From assembly GCA_001664505.1 (NCBI GenBank), contig CP011806.1, positions 2,704,904 to 2,768,903 on the forward strand: DNA of 64,000 nucleotides. The letters are read 5' to 3'. Position numbers and translations under genes: made by a program. The notes below the pieces were generated by a model. That model saw only the letters and a list, made by a program, of their open reading frames with translations, did no database searches and had not been told where the DNA came from. Origin of the DNA: Acidobacteria bacterium Mor1. Its GTDB lineage: Bacteria; Acidobacteriota; Polarisedimenticolia; Polarisedimenticolales; Polarisedimenticolaceae. Positions 50,745 through 59,881 of this stretch are shown in pieces. Each line of letters begins with the position of its first letter. Within the stretch, counting starts at the first letter, position 1.

Positions 50745-52451
50745 TCAGTCGGAGGAAACACCTCCCGGTTCACCCTCGGGCGCCTTTTCCCGGCCCTGCT
50801 CGTGGACATCGTGGACTGCGCGCCCAGAGGGATCGGCGTTGGCCCGAAACGCCCGGTCCCACTCGAGCGCCACCGGAGAGCTACAGGCGATCGACTTGCC
50901 CTCGGGAACACAGCGCACGGCGCTGCGGTGGGGAAACAGCTCCTCGAAGATCGAGCGGTAGAAGTAGCCCTCCTTGGTCCAGGGGGTCGCCACCGGGTAA
51001 CGCTCGGCGGCGTGCTTCATCTGGGTGTCGGTGACCCGCTCCTCGGCGACATCCTGCAGGGTATCGATCCAGCCGTAGCCCACGCCGTCGGAGAACTGTT
51101 CCTTCTGCCGCCAGAGCACGTCGTCGGGCAACCATCCGCGGAACGCCTCGCGCAGCAGATGCTTTTCCATCCGGCCCGGCCCGACCATCTTGTCCCGGGT
51201 CGCCACCTGCATCGCCGTCTCGAGGAATTCCAGATCGAGGAAGGGTACCCGGGCCTCGACACCCCACGCCGCCATCGACTTGTTGGCCCGCAAGCAGTCG
51301 AACTTGTGCAGCTGTTCGAGCTTGCGCACGGTCTCGCCGTGGAACGCCTCGGCATGGGGCGCCTTGTGGAAGTACAGATAGCCGCCGAACATCTCGTCGG
51401 AGCCCTCCCCGGAGAGCACCATCTTCACGCCCATGGCCTTGATCCGCCGGGCCATCAGGTACATCGGAGTGGCCGCCCGAATCGTCGTGATGTCGAAGGT
51501 CTCGAGGTGCCGGATCACATCGCGCAAGGCGTCGAGCCCCTGCTCGATGGTGTAGGTGAAGGGATGATGCACCGTTCCCAGGGCGTCGGCGACCACCTGG
51601 GAGGCCGCCAGGTCCGGCGATCCCTCGAGGCCGATGGCGAAGGAGTGCACCCGCGGCCACCAGGCTTCGGAACGCTCGTCGTCTTCGACCCGGCCCCGGG
51701 CGTGGCGCACGGCGCATGCCGCCACCACCGACGAATCCAGCCCACCGGAAAGCAGCAGACCGTAGGGCACGTCGGACATGAGCTGCCGGCGCACCGCACC
51801 GTCGAGGGCGTTCCGCAGGTCCTCGGCCGAGACCGAGTCCCCCTCGACCACCGTCGCCCGGCGCCAATCCGGATCGAAGTAGCGCTGCGGCTCGCCGACC
51901 TCGCTATCGAGGATGTGCCCCGGAGGAAAGTCCTCCACCGATTCGCAATGGGGCAAGAGTGCCTTCATCTCCGAGGCGACGTGCAAACGTCCTTCCCGGT
52001 CCCGGCCAAGATAGAGCGGGATCACCCCGATCGGGTCGCGGCCGATCAGATAGCGGTCCCGCTCGACGTCGTAGAGCACGAAGGCGAAGATACCGTTGAG
52101 CTCCTTCGCGAAATCCGGTCCCAGTTCGCGGTAGAGCTCGAGCAACACCTCGCAATCGGAGCCGGTGCGACAGGGCACATCCGGCGCGTGGCGCTCGCGC
52201 AGCTCGGCGTGGTTGTAGATCTCTCCGTTGACCGCCAGCACGACCTTGCCGTCGGGTGAGGCCAACGGCTGGGCGCCGCTATCGACGCCGACGATGGCCA
52301 GCCGCTCATGGACCAGCAGCGCCCGCTCGCCGACCCAGATGCCGCTCCAGTCAGGTCCCCGGTGGCGCAGGTGTCGGGCCATGTCCAGAGCGCGGGGGCG
52401 CAAGCCGTCCAGCGCCCCTGCGGGATCGAAGATTCCGGCAATTCCACACAT
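50745..52451 (-). CDS. asnB: Asparagine synthase, glutamine-hydrolysing
   Basis: A 568-residue class B asparagine synthase (E. coli AsnB has 554). MCGIAGIF starts the protein and Cys2 is the glutaminase nucleophile; ELYRELG and VNGEIYNH follow in the glutaminase domain. The synthetase half has the ATP-binding motif LLSGGLDSSVVAA and VLSGEGSDEMFGGYLYFHKA. It makes Asn from Asp, Gln and ATP in the cytosol. A short acidic tail (about 20 residues) is extra. GGGAGG lies before the ATG at 52451. It has its own gap from the TIR gene, so it is probably transcribed alone. Confidence 0.95.
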   Translation of the reverse strand: MCGIAGIFDPAGALDGLRPRALDMARHLRHRGPDWSGIWVGERALLVHERLAIVGVDSGAQPLASPDGKVVLAVNGEIYNHAELRERHAPDVPCRTGSDCEVLLELYRELGPDFAKELNGIFAFVLYDVERDRYLIGRDPIGVIPLYLGRDREGRLHVASEMKALLPHCESVEDFPPGHILDSEVGEPQRYFDPDWRRATVVEGDSVSAEDLRNALDGAVRRQLMSDVPYGLLLSGGLDSSVVAACAVRHARGRVEDDERSEAWWPRVHSFAIGLEGSPDLAASQVVADALGTVHHPFTYTIEQGLDALRDVIRHLETFDITTIRAATPMYLMARRIKAMGVKMVLSGEGSDEMFGGYLYFHKAPHAEAFHGETVRKLEQLHKFDCLRANKSMAAWGVEARVPFLDLEFLETAMQVATRDKMVGPGRMEKHLLREAFRGWLPDDVLWRQKEQFSDGVGYGWIDTLQDVAEERVTDTQMKHAAERYPVATPWTKEGYFYRSIFEELFPHRSAVRCVPEGKSIACSSPVALEWDRAFRANADPSGRAVHDVHEQGREKAPEGEPGGVSSD

Positions 52452-52491
52452 CGTCCGGCCTCCCGCCCCGCATATCACCGCGAGGCATGAA

Positions 52492-52516
52492 AAAACCCCG
52501 GCCGGGCCGGGGTTTT
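52492..52516. terminator. Bidirectional intrinsic terminator between TIR and asnB genes
   Basis: AAAACCCCGGC and GCCGGGGTTTT form an 11-base-pair stem with a 3-base loop, ending in T4 on one strand and T-rich on the other. It should stop transcripts from the TIR gene before asnB. The 180 bases from 52517 to 52697 show no gene. Confidence 0.75.
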
Positions 52517-52697
52517 GCTCGCAGCGAAAATAGGTTCGAAGACGCTACAGGCACACCCCGGCGGCACAGCTATTGCCGCGATTCGGATTCACGCTATTCG
52601 AGCGGGTGTGCATCATGACCGGACCAATCTACGCTTGGTCCATCGCTCAGGCAACGACAAAAAACCGAGCAACATTGGACGGCTCGCCGAGAGCAGG

Positions 52698-53543
52698 TTA
52701 CTGCCGATCAAGATCGCCCGCCGATCTCTGGAAATCCCGTACACGGTCAGCAACCTGCTCAAAGTAGGCCACGCCCGATTCCGAAAGTGCGTAGCCCTCC
52801 CCGAGCCGGGTGACGAGCCCATTACCCATCAACCGGGCAAGGTTCTTTGTTTCGAAGGTCCTGGCGAGCATCAAGAGTGCGGTCGAGGCCGGCATCCTAG
52901 CGCTCGGGTTCACCGCTTTCATGACCGTCGGAACCAGTTCATCCAGGCTCCAGGCGGACTGTCCTCGCGACAACATCGTCACACCAATGATCTCGTCGAA
53001 GGGATCTAGCGCTCCTCCATCCGGCGGCGCCTGCGAGCTGCCGGGACCGGAATCGTCGCGCTGCTTCGAAGCCGCAGCCAGCGCCCCGGCCAATCGTTCC
53101 CAGTTCGCCTCGAAGATCCTGTTGAGCACCGGTGCAGACAGCTTGCGGCCTCCGCTCTTTCCCACCGCGTCGTTGACGCTCTGCAAAAGCCGCCGGATGT
53201 CTTCTTTGGTCGATCGCGTCGATTGGAACTGGGCTAGCGGATAGGCCACATCGCCGGGCTCGATATCCAGCAGGAGGTTGCAGACCAGCGCGTCTTCCGT
53301 CTTGGCGATTGCACCTGCCTCGTAGTGCATCCACAGGGACGATAGCGCCGAACGCGTCAAACACAGAATCGCTACCTTCGATTGCGACAGCTGACCGTTC
53401 AGTTCGTCGAGCCATTTGCGCCCCTTGGGAATGTCCGAGGACATCCATGGCTCCGCGGCCTGAATCACCTCTTGGAGCCACTTCTGCAACTCGAACGCAA
53501 CGGCTTTGCTTTGTTGCCCCGACCAACTGATAAATATCTTCAT
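52698..53543 (-). CDS. TIR-domain protein with C-terminal winged-helix-like region
   Basis: A 281-residue cytosolic protein. Residues 1-125 are a TIR-like (TIR_2) domain: KIFISWSGQQS at the start, IPKGRKWLDELNGQL, then SLWMHYEAGAIAK with Glu75 at the place of the catalytic Glu of NAD-consuming TIR domains. A variable linker follows, and the last 85 residues (ALLMLARTFETKNLARLM, LVTRLGEGYALSESGVAYF) look like a winged helix. Many bacterial TIR proteins are defence NADases; no known partner gene is adjacent. GGAG precedes the ATG. Confidence 0.85.
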   Translation of the reverse strand: MKIFISWSGQQSKAVAFELQKWLQEVIQAAEPWMSSDIPKGRKWLDELNGQLSQSKVAILCLTRSALSSLWMHYEAGAIAKTEDALVCNLLLDIEPGDVAYPLAQFQSTRSTKEDIRRLLQSVNDAVGKSGGRKLSAPVLNRIFEANWERLAGALAAASKQRDDSGPGSSQAPPDGGALDPFDEIIGVTMLSRGQSAWSLDELVPTVMKAVNPSARMPASTALLMLARTFETKNLARLMGNGLVTRLGEGYALSESGVAYFEQVADRVRDFQRSAGDLDRQ

Positions 53544-53672
53544 CGATTCTCCGCCGACTGAAGCTCCTACCAGCCCCGCAGTCTGGCAATATTCTAGCTT
53601 GAGCAGCCTTTGTCGGGGCCGGCTCCCGCCGAGGCGTTGGACATCGGAGCAGAACCGGGGCATTAATCCGCT

Positions 53673-55064
53673 ATGCGTACTCTCGTCTGGTTTCGCGGCA
53701 AGGACCTCCGGATCTCCGACCACGCCCCGCTCCGATCGGCGGCGGACAGCGGAGAGATCATCCCGCTGTTCGTGCTGGATCCCTACTTCTTCGCGCCGGA
53801 GCGGGCGCAAGAGCTCCCCCACCGGATCCAGTTCCTGCTGCAGTCCCTCGAGGCGCTGCGGGACAACATCGCCGCCAAGGGTTCCCGGCTGATCGTCGTG
53901 GCCGGCAAATCCACCGAGGTGGTTCCCCGGCTGGCGAAGAAGTGGAAGGTCGAACGGGTGGTCGCTCAGCGCTGGACCGAGCCTTTCGCCCGGGAGCGTG
54001 ACCGTCGCATCACCGAAGCCCTCGACGTGCCGTTCGACCTGTTCGAGGGGGAGCTTTTGCGTCCGCCGGGCACGCTGCGTACCGGCGGAGGCACACCCTA
54101 CGCGGTGTTCACACCATTCATGCGCAACCTGCTGGACAGCACCACCATCGATGCGCCGTTGCCGGCCCCCCGCTCGCTGCCGGCGCTGCCGGAAGGCCTG
54201 GCCAAGGTCAAGGAGGCGGCGATTCCGGGAGTCGAAGATCTGGGCATGAAGCCCAACCCGGCGATCCTCCAGGGGGGCGAGCGGGCCGCGCGAAAACGGC
54301 TCAAGGATTTCCTGGCCGGTGCCGCTGCGCGCTATCACAGCGACCGGGATCGGATGGATCTGGCGCGTACCAGTCGCCTCTCCGCCGATCTCAAGTTCGG
54401 CACGCTGTCGCCACGCACGGTTTGGCACGCGGTCCAGAACGAGATCGGCCGCACCCAGGCGGCGAAGGTCTTCGGCAGCGAACTCATCTGGCGCGAGTTC
54501 TACTACCACACTCTCTGGGACCGGCCCTCGATCCTGGAGAAGCCGGTGCGGGAGAAGTTCGAGAGTTTCCCCTGGGAGTTCGACGAGGCTCTGTGGAACG
54601 CCTGGGTCGAGGGTCGCACCGGCTACCCGGTCGTCGACGCCGCATCCCGCCAGCTACTGGGTGAAGGCTTCGTACACAACCGGGCCCGGATGATCCACGC
54701 CAGCTTCCTGACCAAGCACCTGATGATCCCCTATCGCTACGGCGAAGCCCACTACATGAAGTATCTGACCGACGGGGACTGGGCCAGCAACAACGGGGGC
54801 TGGCAGTGGTCGGCGGGCTGCGGCTGCGATGCCCAGCCCTACTTCCGAGTGTTCAATCCAATTACCCAGGGACAGAAGTTCGATCCCGGCGGTGACTACG
54901 TAAAGCGCTGGGTCCCGGAGCTGGCCGACATGCCGGTCAAACAGATCCACTGGCCACACGACGCCGGACTGTTGCGCGGGGGCTACCCCGCCCCGGTGGT
55001 CGAGCACAAGGCCGCCCGGGAGCATTTCCTCGCCACGGCCAAGGCCTACTTCGATCGCGAATAA
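53673..55064 (+). CDS. phr: Class I CPD photolyase
   Basis: A 463-residue photolyase/cryptochrome-family protein that uses light to repair pyrimidine dimers. The Rossmann-like antenna domain (RTLVWFRGKDLRISDH) is followed by the FAD domain with LSADLKFGTLSPRTVWH, ELIWREFYYHTLW, TGYPVVDAASRQL, VHNRARMIHASFLTKHL and NNGGWQWSAGCGCDAQPYF, all of the CPD photolyase class. The Trp chain positions look intact. It diverges from the TIR gene with a 129-base gap. Confidence 0.95.
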   Translation: MRTLVWFRGKDLRISDHAPLRSAADSGEIIPLFVLDPYFFAPERAQELPHRIQFLLQSLEALRDNIAAKGSRLIVVAGKSTEVVPRLAKKWKVERVVAQRWTEPFARERDRRITEALDVPFDLFEGELLRPPGTLRTGGGTPYAVFTPFMRNLLDSTTIDAPLPAPRSLPALPEGLAKVKEAAIPGVEDLGMKPNPAILQGGERAARKRLKDFLAGAAARYHSDRDRMDLARTSRLSADLKFGTLSPRTVWHAVQNEIGRTQAAKVFGSELIWREFYYHTLWDRPSILEKPVREKFESFPWEFDEALWNAWVEGRTGYPVVDAASRQLLGEGFVHNRARMIHASFLTKHLMIPYRYGEAHYMKYLTDGDWASNNGGWQWSAGCGCDAQPYFRVFNPITQGQKFDPGGDYVKRWVPELADMPVKQIHWPHDAGLLRGGYPAPVVEHKAAREHFLATAKAYFDRE

Positions 55065-55084
55065 CGCCCTGGGCGGTGTGTAGC

Positions 55085-55111
55085 TTGGCTGACGGCGTCA
55101 TCCGTTATAGT
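55085..55111 (+). promoter_or_regulatory. Putative promoter of the DUF6090-like gene
   Basis: TTGGCT (55085-55090) and TATAGT (55106-55111) are spaced by 15 bases, a little short. The -10 is good. A leader of about 70 bases would precede the ATG at 55188. Confidence 0.4.
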
Positions 55112-55187
55112 CCAGGGCCGGGTGCGCGAGCTTGCCGACAGGGGTGACGGCTAGCGAGGCGCGAGGGGCGCCGGAGAGGAGGCACGC

Positions 55188-55964
55188 ATGCTGCTGCGTC
55201 GATTCGCCAAGCATTTCAGGGAACAGGACTGGACCGCGATCAGCATCGAGCTGGTCATCGTCGTGATCGGGGTCTACATGGGCCTCCAGGTCCAGAACTG
55301 GAACCAAGCCCGGATGGATCGCAACGCGGCGGAAGACTACCGCGGACGGCTGATCGAAGAACTCCGTCGCAACCAACACAACTTGCAGTCCCGTAGGGGG
55401 TACTACGTGGAAGTCCAGCGCAGGGCGCAAGCCACTCTGGACGCGCTGGAGGCCCCGGCGAACACGTTGGGCGCCTCGTTCATCACCGATGCCTACATGG
55501 CGTCACAGGCCTGGAGCCCGGCGGTGGATCGCGGGGTCTACGACGAGGTGCTGGACGCCGGAGCCATCGAAGCAACTCTCAGCGTCGAATCGCGGCGGAG
55601 GCTATCGAACCTGCTCAACGTCTTCGAGTCGTTGAAGCCCACCCTTGCCGACGATCCCGACTACCGCAAACTGGTACGAGCGCACATCCCGATCGCGCTA
55701 CAACGAGACATCGAGACCGGCTGCGGCGATGTCGTCACCGCGGACTCCGACGGGGCGATCTCGATCAGCTGGCCCGAGTGTGCGCCGGAGTGGGATCCGT
55801 CCGCCACGAGAGCCGGCGTCGACACCCTGCTCGCGGCGCCGGGCCTGCGGACGAGCCTGACCTTCCGGCTCAGCAACGTGGAGACCAAGCTGCGGGTCCT
55901 TGGGCGCAATATCAACCGCTGCGGCGGCTTGATCGAGCACCTGGAGCAGGAGCACGCAGGCTGA
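55188..55964 (+). CDS. DUF6090-like single-pass membrane protein
   Basis: A 258-residue protein with one hydrophobic helix near the N-terminus (ISIELVIVVIGVYMGLQVQN) that ends in the typical NWNQARMDR, followed by a helical extracytoplasmic region and a Cys pair (Cys near 185 and 198). This front end is typical of DUF6090-type proteins, of unknown function. It is followed by a terminator. Confidence 0.75.
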   Translation: MLLRRFAKHFREQDWTAISIELVIVVIGVYMGLQVQNWNQARMDRNAAEDYRGRLIEELRRNQHNLQSRRGYYVEVQRRAQATLDALEAPANTLGASFITDAYMASQAWSPAVDRGVYDEVLDAGAIEATLSVESRRRLSNLLNVFESLKPTLADDPDYRKLVRAHIPIALQRDIETGCGDVVTADSDGAISISWPECAPEWDPSATRAGVDTLLAAPGLRTSLTFRLSNVETKLRVLGRNINRCGGLIEHLEQEHAG

Positions 55965-56009
55965 CGCCGCGCCCAGCCGCATTCCCAGCGGCCATCCACC
56001 GCAAAAGAA

Positions 56010-56033
56010 AACGCCCGGCAATCGCCGGGCGTT
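56010..56033. terminator. Bidirectional terminator between DUF6090-like and YceI genes
   Basis: AACGCCCGGC and GCCGGGCGTT form a 10-base-pair stem with a 4-base loop. A T-rich stretch follows on the minus strand (CTTTT), and TTCGC on the plus strand. Confidence 0.7.
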
Positions 56034-56059
56034 CGCTCAATCCGTAGCTGTCGGTGCGA

Positions 56060-56686
56060 TCAGGCGCCGGGCTTGGCCATCAGATCGAAGCGGATCAGCA
56101 CTTCGTCGCGGATCAGGTTGTCGGCCATGCCCTTGTACTCGATACCGAAGTCGAAACGCTTGATCGAGAACTCGGCCTGGGCGGTCACCTGGTCCGGGGC
56201 CGCCTGGATGGTGGCCGGGAAGGTGATGCTCTTGGTCACGCCATGGAGATCGAGGTTGCCGGTCACCTGGTAGAGCTCGCCGTCGGCGACGATCGAGGTC
56301 GAGGTGAAGGTCGAGGTCGGGAAGTTCGCGACATCGAAGAAATCGTCGCTCTTCAGATGTCCGGTCAGCTTGTCGTCGTCGGACCAGATCGAGTCGGTGT
56401 CGATCTCGATCATGACGGTCGATTTGGTCGGCTCACCGTCGACCAGATCGATGCTGCCGGTGAAGGCGTTGAAGCCACCGTCATGGGTGCCGGTGACCTT
56501 GGCGCCGACGAACTCGATCTTCGACTCCGGGGTGAGCGCGAAGGCCGTACCACCGCCGGCCGGGGTCTCGACGGCGGCGGGCTCGGTGACCGCGGCGTCG
56601 GGAGCATCGTCGGCAGGGTTGGAGCAGCCGGCGGTCAGCGCCAGCAACATGAGCATAGCCAGGGTAAGGGAAGCGAAACGGTGCAT
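56060..56686 (-). CDS. YceI-family lipoprotein
   Basis: A 208-residue lipoprotein (lipobox LALTAGC) with a YceI lipocalin-like barrel: IEFVGAKVTGTHDGGFNAF, SIWSDDDKLTGHLKSDDFFD and the late LDLHGVTKSITFP. The family binds long-chain isoprenoid or fatty compounds in the periplasm. An Ala/Pro-rich linker separates the lipobox from the domain. The ATG at 56686 is preferred because GAGAGGA precedes it and it puts the lipobox near the start. Confidence 0.92.
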   Translation of the reverse strand: MHRFASLTLAMLMLLALTAGCSNPADDAPDAAVTEPAAVETPAGGGTAFALTPESKIEFVGAKVTGTHDGGFNAFTGSIDLVDGEPTKSTVMIEIDTDSIWSDDDKLTGHLKSDDFFDVANFPTSTFTSTSIVADGELYQVTGNLDLHGVTKSITFPATIQAAPDQVTAQAEFSIKRFDFGIEYKGMADNLIRDEVLIRFDLMAKPGA

Positions 56687-56773
56687 GGAATCCTCTCTTG
56701 TGCGGGTTTCTGCGGGCCGTTGCGGTCGCCACTGGACCGGCCCGGAAGGGAATAAGTCGGAGGCAGATGGTAG

Positions 56774-56825
56774 CACCGGCGATTTCCTGTCGCCGCACCG
56801 GCGATTTCCCGTCGCCGCACCGGCC
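56774..56825. repeat. Tandem 22-base repeat, each unit a hairpin
   Basis: Two nearly identical 22-base units (56774-56795 and 56796-56817, one mismatch) and the first bases of a third lie between the YceI and EamA genes. Each contains CGGCGA-N7-TCGCCG, a 6-base-pair stem. The arrangement recalls REP/BIME-type elements, but no further copy was noticed in the window. Confidence 0.6.
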
Positions 56826-56917
56826 GAAAGCCGGTTCCGCACCTACCGCCACCCCCTCGTCGCACTGCTTGACCGCCCCTGGCCGGACACCGCCCGAGCC
56901 GCTACCGTGGCGGCTCG

Positions 56918-57808
56918 ATGATGCTCTACGGCGAACTGGCTTGCCTGGGCTCCGCGTTCCTCTGGGCCATCACCCTCAACCTGATGAGCGGCCCGATCGA
57001 GCGCTACGGCGCCCGGGTGATCAATCTGGCCAAGTGCGGGATCGCCGCGGTGATGCTCGGCATCACCGTGCTCCTCGCCGGCCAGACCGGCGCCATGCTC
57101 GCGGCCTCTCCCCGGGACCTGACCCTGATCGGCATCTCCGGCCTGCTCGGCCTGGTACTGGGCGATACGGCGCTATTCGCTTCGGTCGCGCGGCTGGGGG
57201 TCCATCGCAGCCTGCTGCTCCAATCCCTGGCGCCGGTGTTCACCGCACTCCTCGCCGCCGCGTGGCTCGGCGAACGGCTGACCGCAATCCAGGGCCTCGG
57301 CGCGGCGGTGATTCTCGCCGGTGTGCTGCTGGTCGTCGCCCCGGGCCGCGCCGATACACGAAGCGCCGCCGGCTGGTCGATCGCCGGCATCCTCTTCGGT
57401 TTGATCGCCGCCTTCGGCCAGGGCTCGGGGGTCGTAGTGGCCAAGGAGGGAATGGCCGAGATCCCGACCCTTTCGGCGACCTTCCTGCGGCTCGCGGCTT
57501 CGGTGGCGGGGTTGGTGCTGATCGATCTGTTACTTCGCCGCGGCGGCCGCTACGTGGAACTGGCCCGCGACGGGAAGACCCTGGGCCGGGTCGTCCCCGC
57601 GACCTTTCTCGGCACCTACGTGGCGCTCTACCTGATGATGGCCGGCGTGAAGTTCGCTCCGGCAGCCATCGCCGCCGTACTGCTCTCGACGCCTCCGGTG
57701 TTCAGCCTGGTGATCGAGTCGGTGCTGGAGCGGCGGCTGCCGACCCTGCGCGGTGTCGTCGGGACGGCGCTTGCGGTCACCGGCGTCGCGATTCTCGTCG
57801 TGCCCTGA
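56918..57808 (+). CDS. EamA/DMT-family transporter
   Basis: A 296-residue protein of ten helices in two EamA halves, each with the loop pattern of the DMT superfamily (LQSLAPVFTALLAAAWLGERL in the first half, LSTPPVFSLVIESVLERRL in the second). It should move a metabolite or amino acid across the inner membrane. The substrate is unknown. The start may be the ATG at 56918 or the one at 56921. Confidence 0.9.
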   Translation: MMLYGELACLGSAFLWAITLNLMSGPIERYGARVINLAKCGIAAVMLGITVLLAGQTGAMLAASPRDLTLIGISGLLGLVLGDTALFASVARLGVHRSLLLQSLAPVFTALLAAAWLGERLTAIQGLGAAVILAGVLLVVAPGRADTRSAAGWSIAGILFGLIAAFGQGSGVVVAKEGMAEIPTLSATFLRLAASVAGLVLIDLLLRRGGRYVELARDGKTLGRVVPATFLGTYVALYLMMAGVKFAPAAIAAVLLSTPPVFSLVIESVLERRLPTLRGVVGTALAVTGVAILVVP

Positions 57809-57971
57809 CCCCTCCCGGCGTAGCGCACTTCACGAGAAAGCCCGCGCCCCACGCAACTTTCCGGCGCCACCGGGCGTAATCCAGAACACAGGCCGCGGCC
57901 CGCGAGAGAAAGCGGACCGTTCCATGCCGCGAGCCCCCGAGAGGTCGCCCTTCGACGAAACCGGCGCGAGG

Positions 57972-57977
57972 TACAAT
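57972..57977 (+). promoter_or_regulatory. TACAAT -10 box giving a likely leaderless start
   Basis: TACAAT ends 6 bases before the ATG at 57984, so RNA would begin at or near the start codon. A weak TTCGAC -35 is at 57951-57956, with a 15-base spacer. No ribosome site precedes this ATG. Confidence 0.4.
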
Positions 57978-57983
57978 GCCCGT

Positions 57984-59864
57984 ATGAGGATCATGTTGCT
58001 CTTGTTATGCGGCCTGTGGACGCTGGGAGCAGCGTCCCCGGTCCTGGCGAAAACCTACGAGGCTCCTGCCGCGAACCTCGACGTCCTCGAGGCGCGTCTC
58101 GTCGAGATCCTGAACGAGCACAACGTGCCCGGGATGAGCTTCAGCGTGATCGCGCCGACTGGAGCCCGCGCCACCGGCCTGGGCCTGGCGGCCCGGCAGG
58201 GCAACCAGCCGGCCACCGCACAGACCTGCTTCCGCCAGGGCTCCATCTCCAAGAGCTTCGTGGCCCTGGCTGCGCTGAAGCTGGCCGAGGAGGGCCGGCT
58301 CGATCTGAACGCGCCGGTCCACACGCTGCTCCCCGATTCGGGCATCGAGAACCGCTGGCGGGACGAACACCCGGTGCGGGTGATCCACCTCCTCGACCAC
58401 ACCGCCGGCTTCGACGATATCCATGTCAACGAATACGCCAACGGAACGCCGGACATCTCGCTGAGCGACGGCCTCGCATTCAACACGAACTCCCGCAAGG
58501 TGCGCTGGCGGCCGGGGCATCATTTCTCCTACTCCAATGCCGGGCCATCCCTTGCCGCGCTCGTGGTCGAACAGGCCGCCGGCATCGAATTCGAAAGCTA
58601 CGTGAAGCAGACGTTCTTCGATCCGCTGGGTATGGAGACCGCCGGCTACCGGCTGGACGAGGCTATGGCCGAACGCATCGCTACCGGCCACGAGGGGGAC
58701 GGCAACACCGCCGCCGACTACGAACACATCCTGATGCGGCCCGCAGGCGCGCTGAACGCCTCGGCCAACGATATGCTGCATTTCCTGCAGTTCATGCTCA
58801 ACCGCGGCAGCTTCCGCGAGATGGAGATCCTGAGCGAGGCGTCGATGCGCACGATGGAGACGCCGCAATCGACGCTGTCCGCCCGTGAAGGGGTGCGCGC
58901 CGGCTACGGGCTGGGCAACTTCACCACGGCGTTCAAGGGTCACCTGTTCCACGGACACAGCGGAGGCATCACCGGCTTCGTCGCCCACTACGGCTACCTG
59001 CCCGAACATCAGGCGGCCTTCGCCTTCTCGCTCAATGCCCCGAGCGGCGCGGCGTTCCAGGCGATTCACGACGAAGTTTGCCGCTTCCTGACCCGGGACG
59101 CGGAGTCGCGCTATCCGCCCGAACACTTGCTCGCCTCCGACCTGGGAAGCGAGATCGCCGGCGTCTACTCCCAGTTCACCGTGCGCCAGGAGATCGGACG
59201 ATTCCTGATGCCGCTCCTCGGCTACGTTCGGGTGGTCTCCCGGGACGGCCGGCTCTATGCCCGGCCGCTGCTCGGAGGCGAAGAGGCGGCAATCTACGCC
59301 GTGACCGATTCATTGTTCCGCGGCGCCGAGGACCCGATCGCCAGCATGTCGCTCCATCGCGATGAGGGCACACCCCTGATCCAGGCGGCGTCTGGGCCAC
59401 TGGCCGGCACCTTCCGCAAGAGCTCCATGGGCCGAGTGGTGTTCTTCTGGGTCGCGGCGATTCTCAGCCTGGCGCTGCTGGTCAGCTCCATCGCCTTCGC
59501 CCTGGGATGGGTCCCGCTCCTGGCCGTCGGCCGCATGCGCCAGGCGAAACATCTCAGTGTCCGCCTCTGGCCTCTGCTCGCGGCGCTCAGTTTCGTCGTC
59601 TGGGCCCTGGCGGTCTTCACCGCCCTGGGCAACGCGGTCGACAAACTCGGCCATCTCACCGCGCACTCGGGCCTGATGTTCGTGAGCTCCCTGACCCTCG
59701 CCCTCGCGGCCGTGCTGGGTGCGGTCCAGGTGATTCGTTCGCGCACCTGGGATATTTCCCGTAAGGTGTGGGTGCATTCGGCCCTGGTCAGCGCCGCGGC
59801 GCTGGTCGTGGCGGGCTACATGACCTACTACGGCCTGATCGGTTTGAGGACCTGGGTCTACTAA
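57984..59864 (+). CDS. Beta-lactamase-family serine hydrolase with C-terminal membrane helices
   Basis: A 626-residue protein. A signal peptide (LLLLCGLWTLGAASPVLA) is followed by a class C beta-lactamase/DD-peptidase-like domain (about 30-380): Ser87-x-x-Lys90 in GSISKS, YSN in HFSYSNAG, and GHSGGITG. A linker beta domain (about 385-480) and four predicted membrane helices (about 488-626) anchor it, so the active domain should face the periplasm. The ATG at 57984 starts the signal peptide. A small barrel gene follows 17 bases later. Confidence 0.88.
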   Translation: MRIMLLLLCGLWTLGAASPVLAKTYEAPAANLDVLEARLVEILNEHNVPGMSFSVIAPTGARATGLGLAARQGNQPATAQTCFRQGSISKSFVALAALKLAEEGRLDLNAPVHTLLPDSGIENRWRDEHPVRVIHLLDHTAGFDDIHVNEYANGTPDISLSDGLAFNTNSRKVRWRPGHHFSYSNAGPSLAALVVEQAAGIEFESYVKQTFFDPLGMETAGYRLDEAMAERIATGHEGDGNTAADYEHILMRPAGALNASANDMLHFLQFMLNRGSFREMEILSEASMRTMETPQSTLSAREGVRAGYGLGNFTTAFKGHLFHGHSGGITGFVAHYGYLPEHQAAFAFSLNAPSGAAFQAIHDEVCRFLTRDAESRYPPEHLLASDLGSEIAGVYSQFTVRQEIGRFLMPLLGYVRVVSRDGRLYARPLLGGEEAAIYAVTDSLFRGAEDPIASMSLHRDEGTPLIQAASGPLAGTFRKSSMGRVVFFWVAAILSLALLVSSIAFALGWVPLLAVGRMRQAKHLSVRLWPLLAALSFVVWALAVFTALGNAVDKLGHLTAHSGLMFVSSLTLALAAVLGAVQVIRSRTWDISRKVWVHSALVSAAALVVAGYMTYYGLIGLRTWVY

Positions 59865-59881
59865 CGCTCGCGAGGACATCC

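Noticed and set aside
49030-50961. Two plus-strand frames of about 305 codons
   Set aside because: They are antisense to the BNR/thrombospondin-3 gene and have no recognisable motif; the repeats make long antisense frames likely.
50802-52259. A 485-codon plus-strand frame
   Set aside because: It is antisense to asnB, an unmistakable enzyme.
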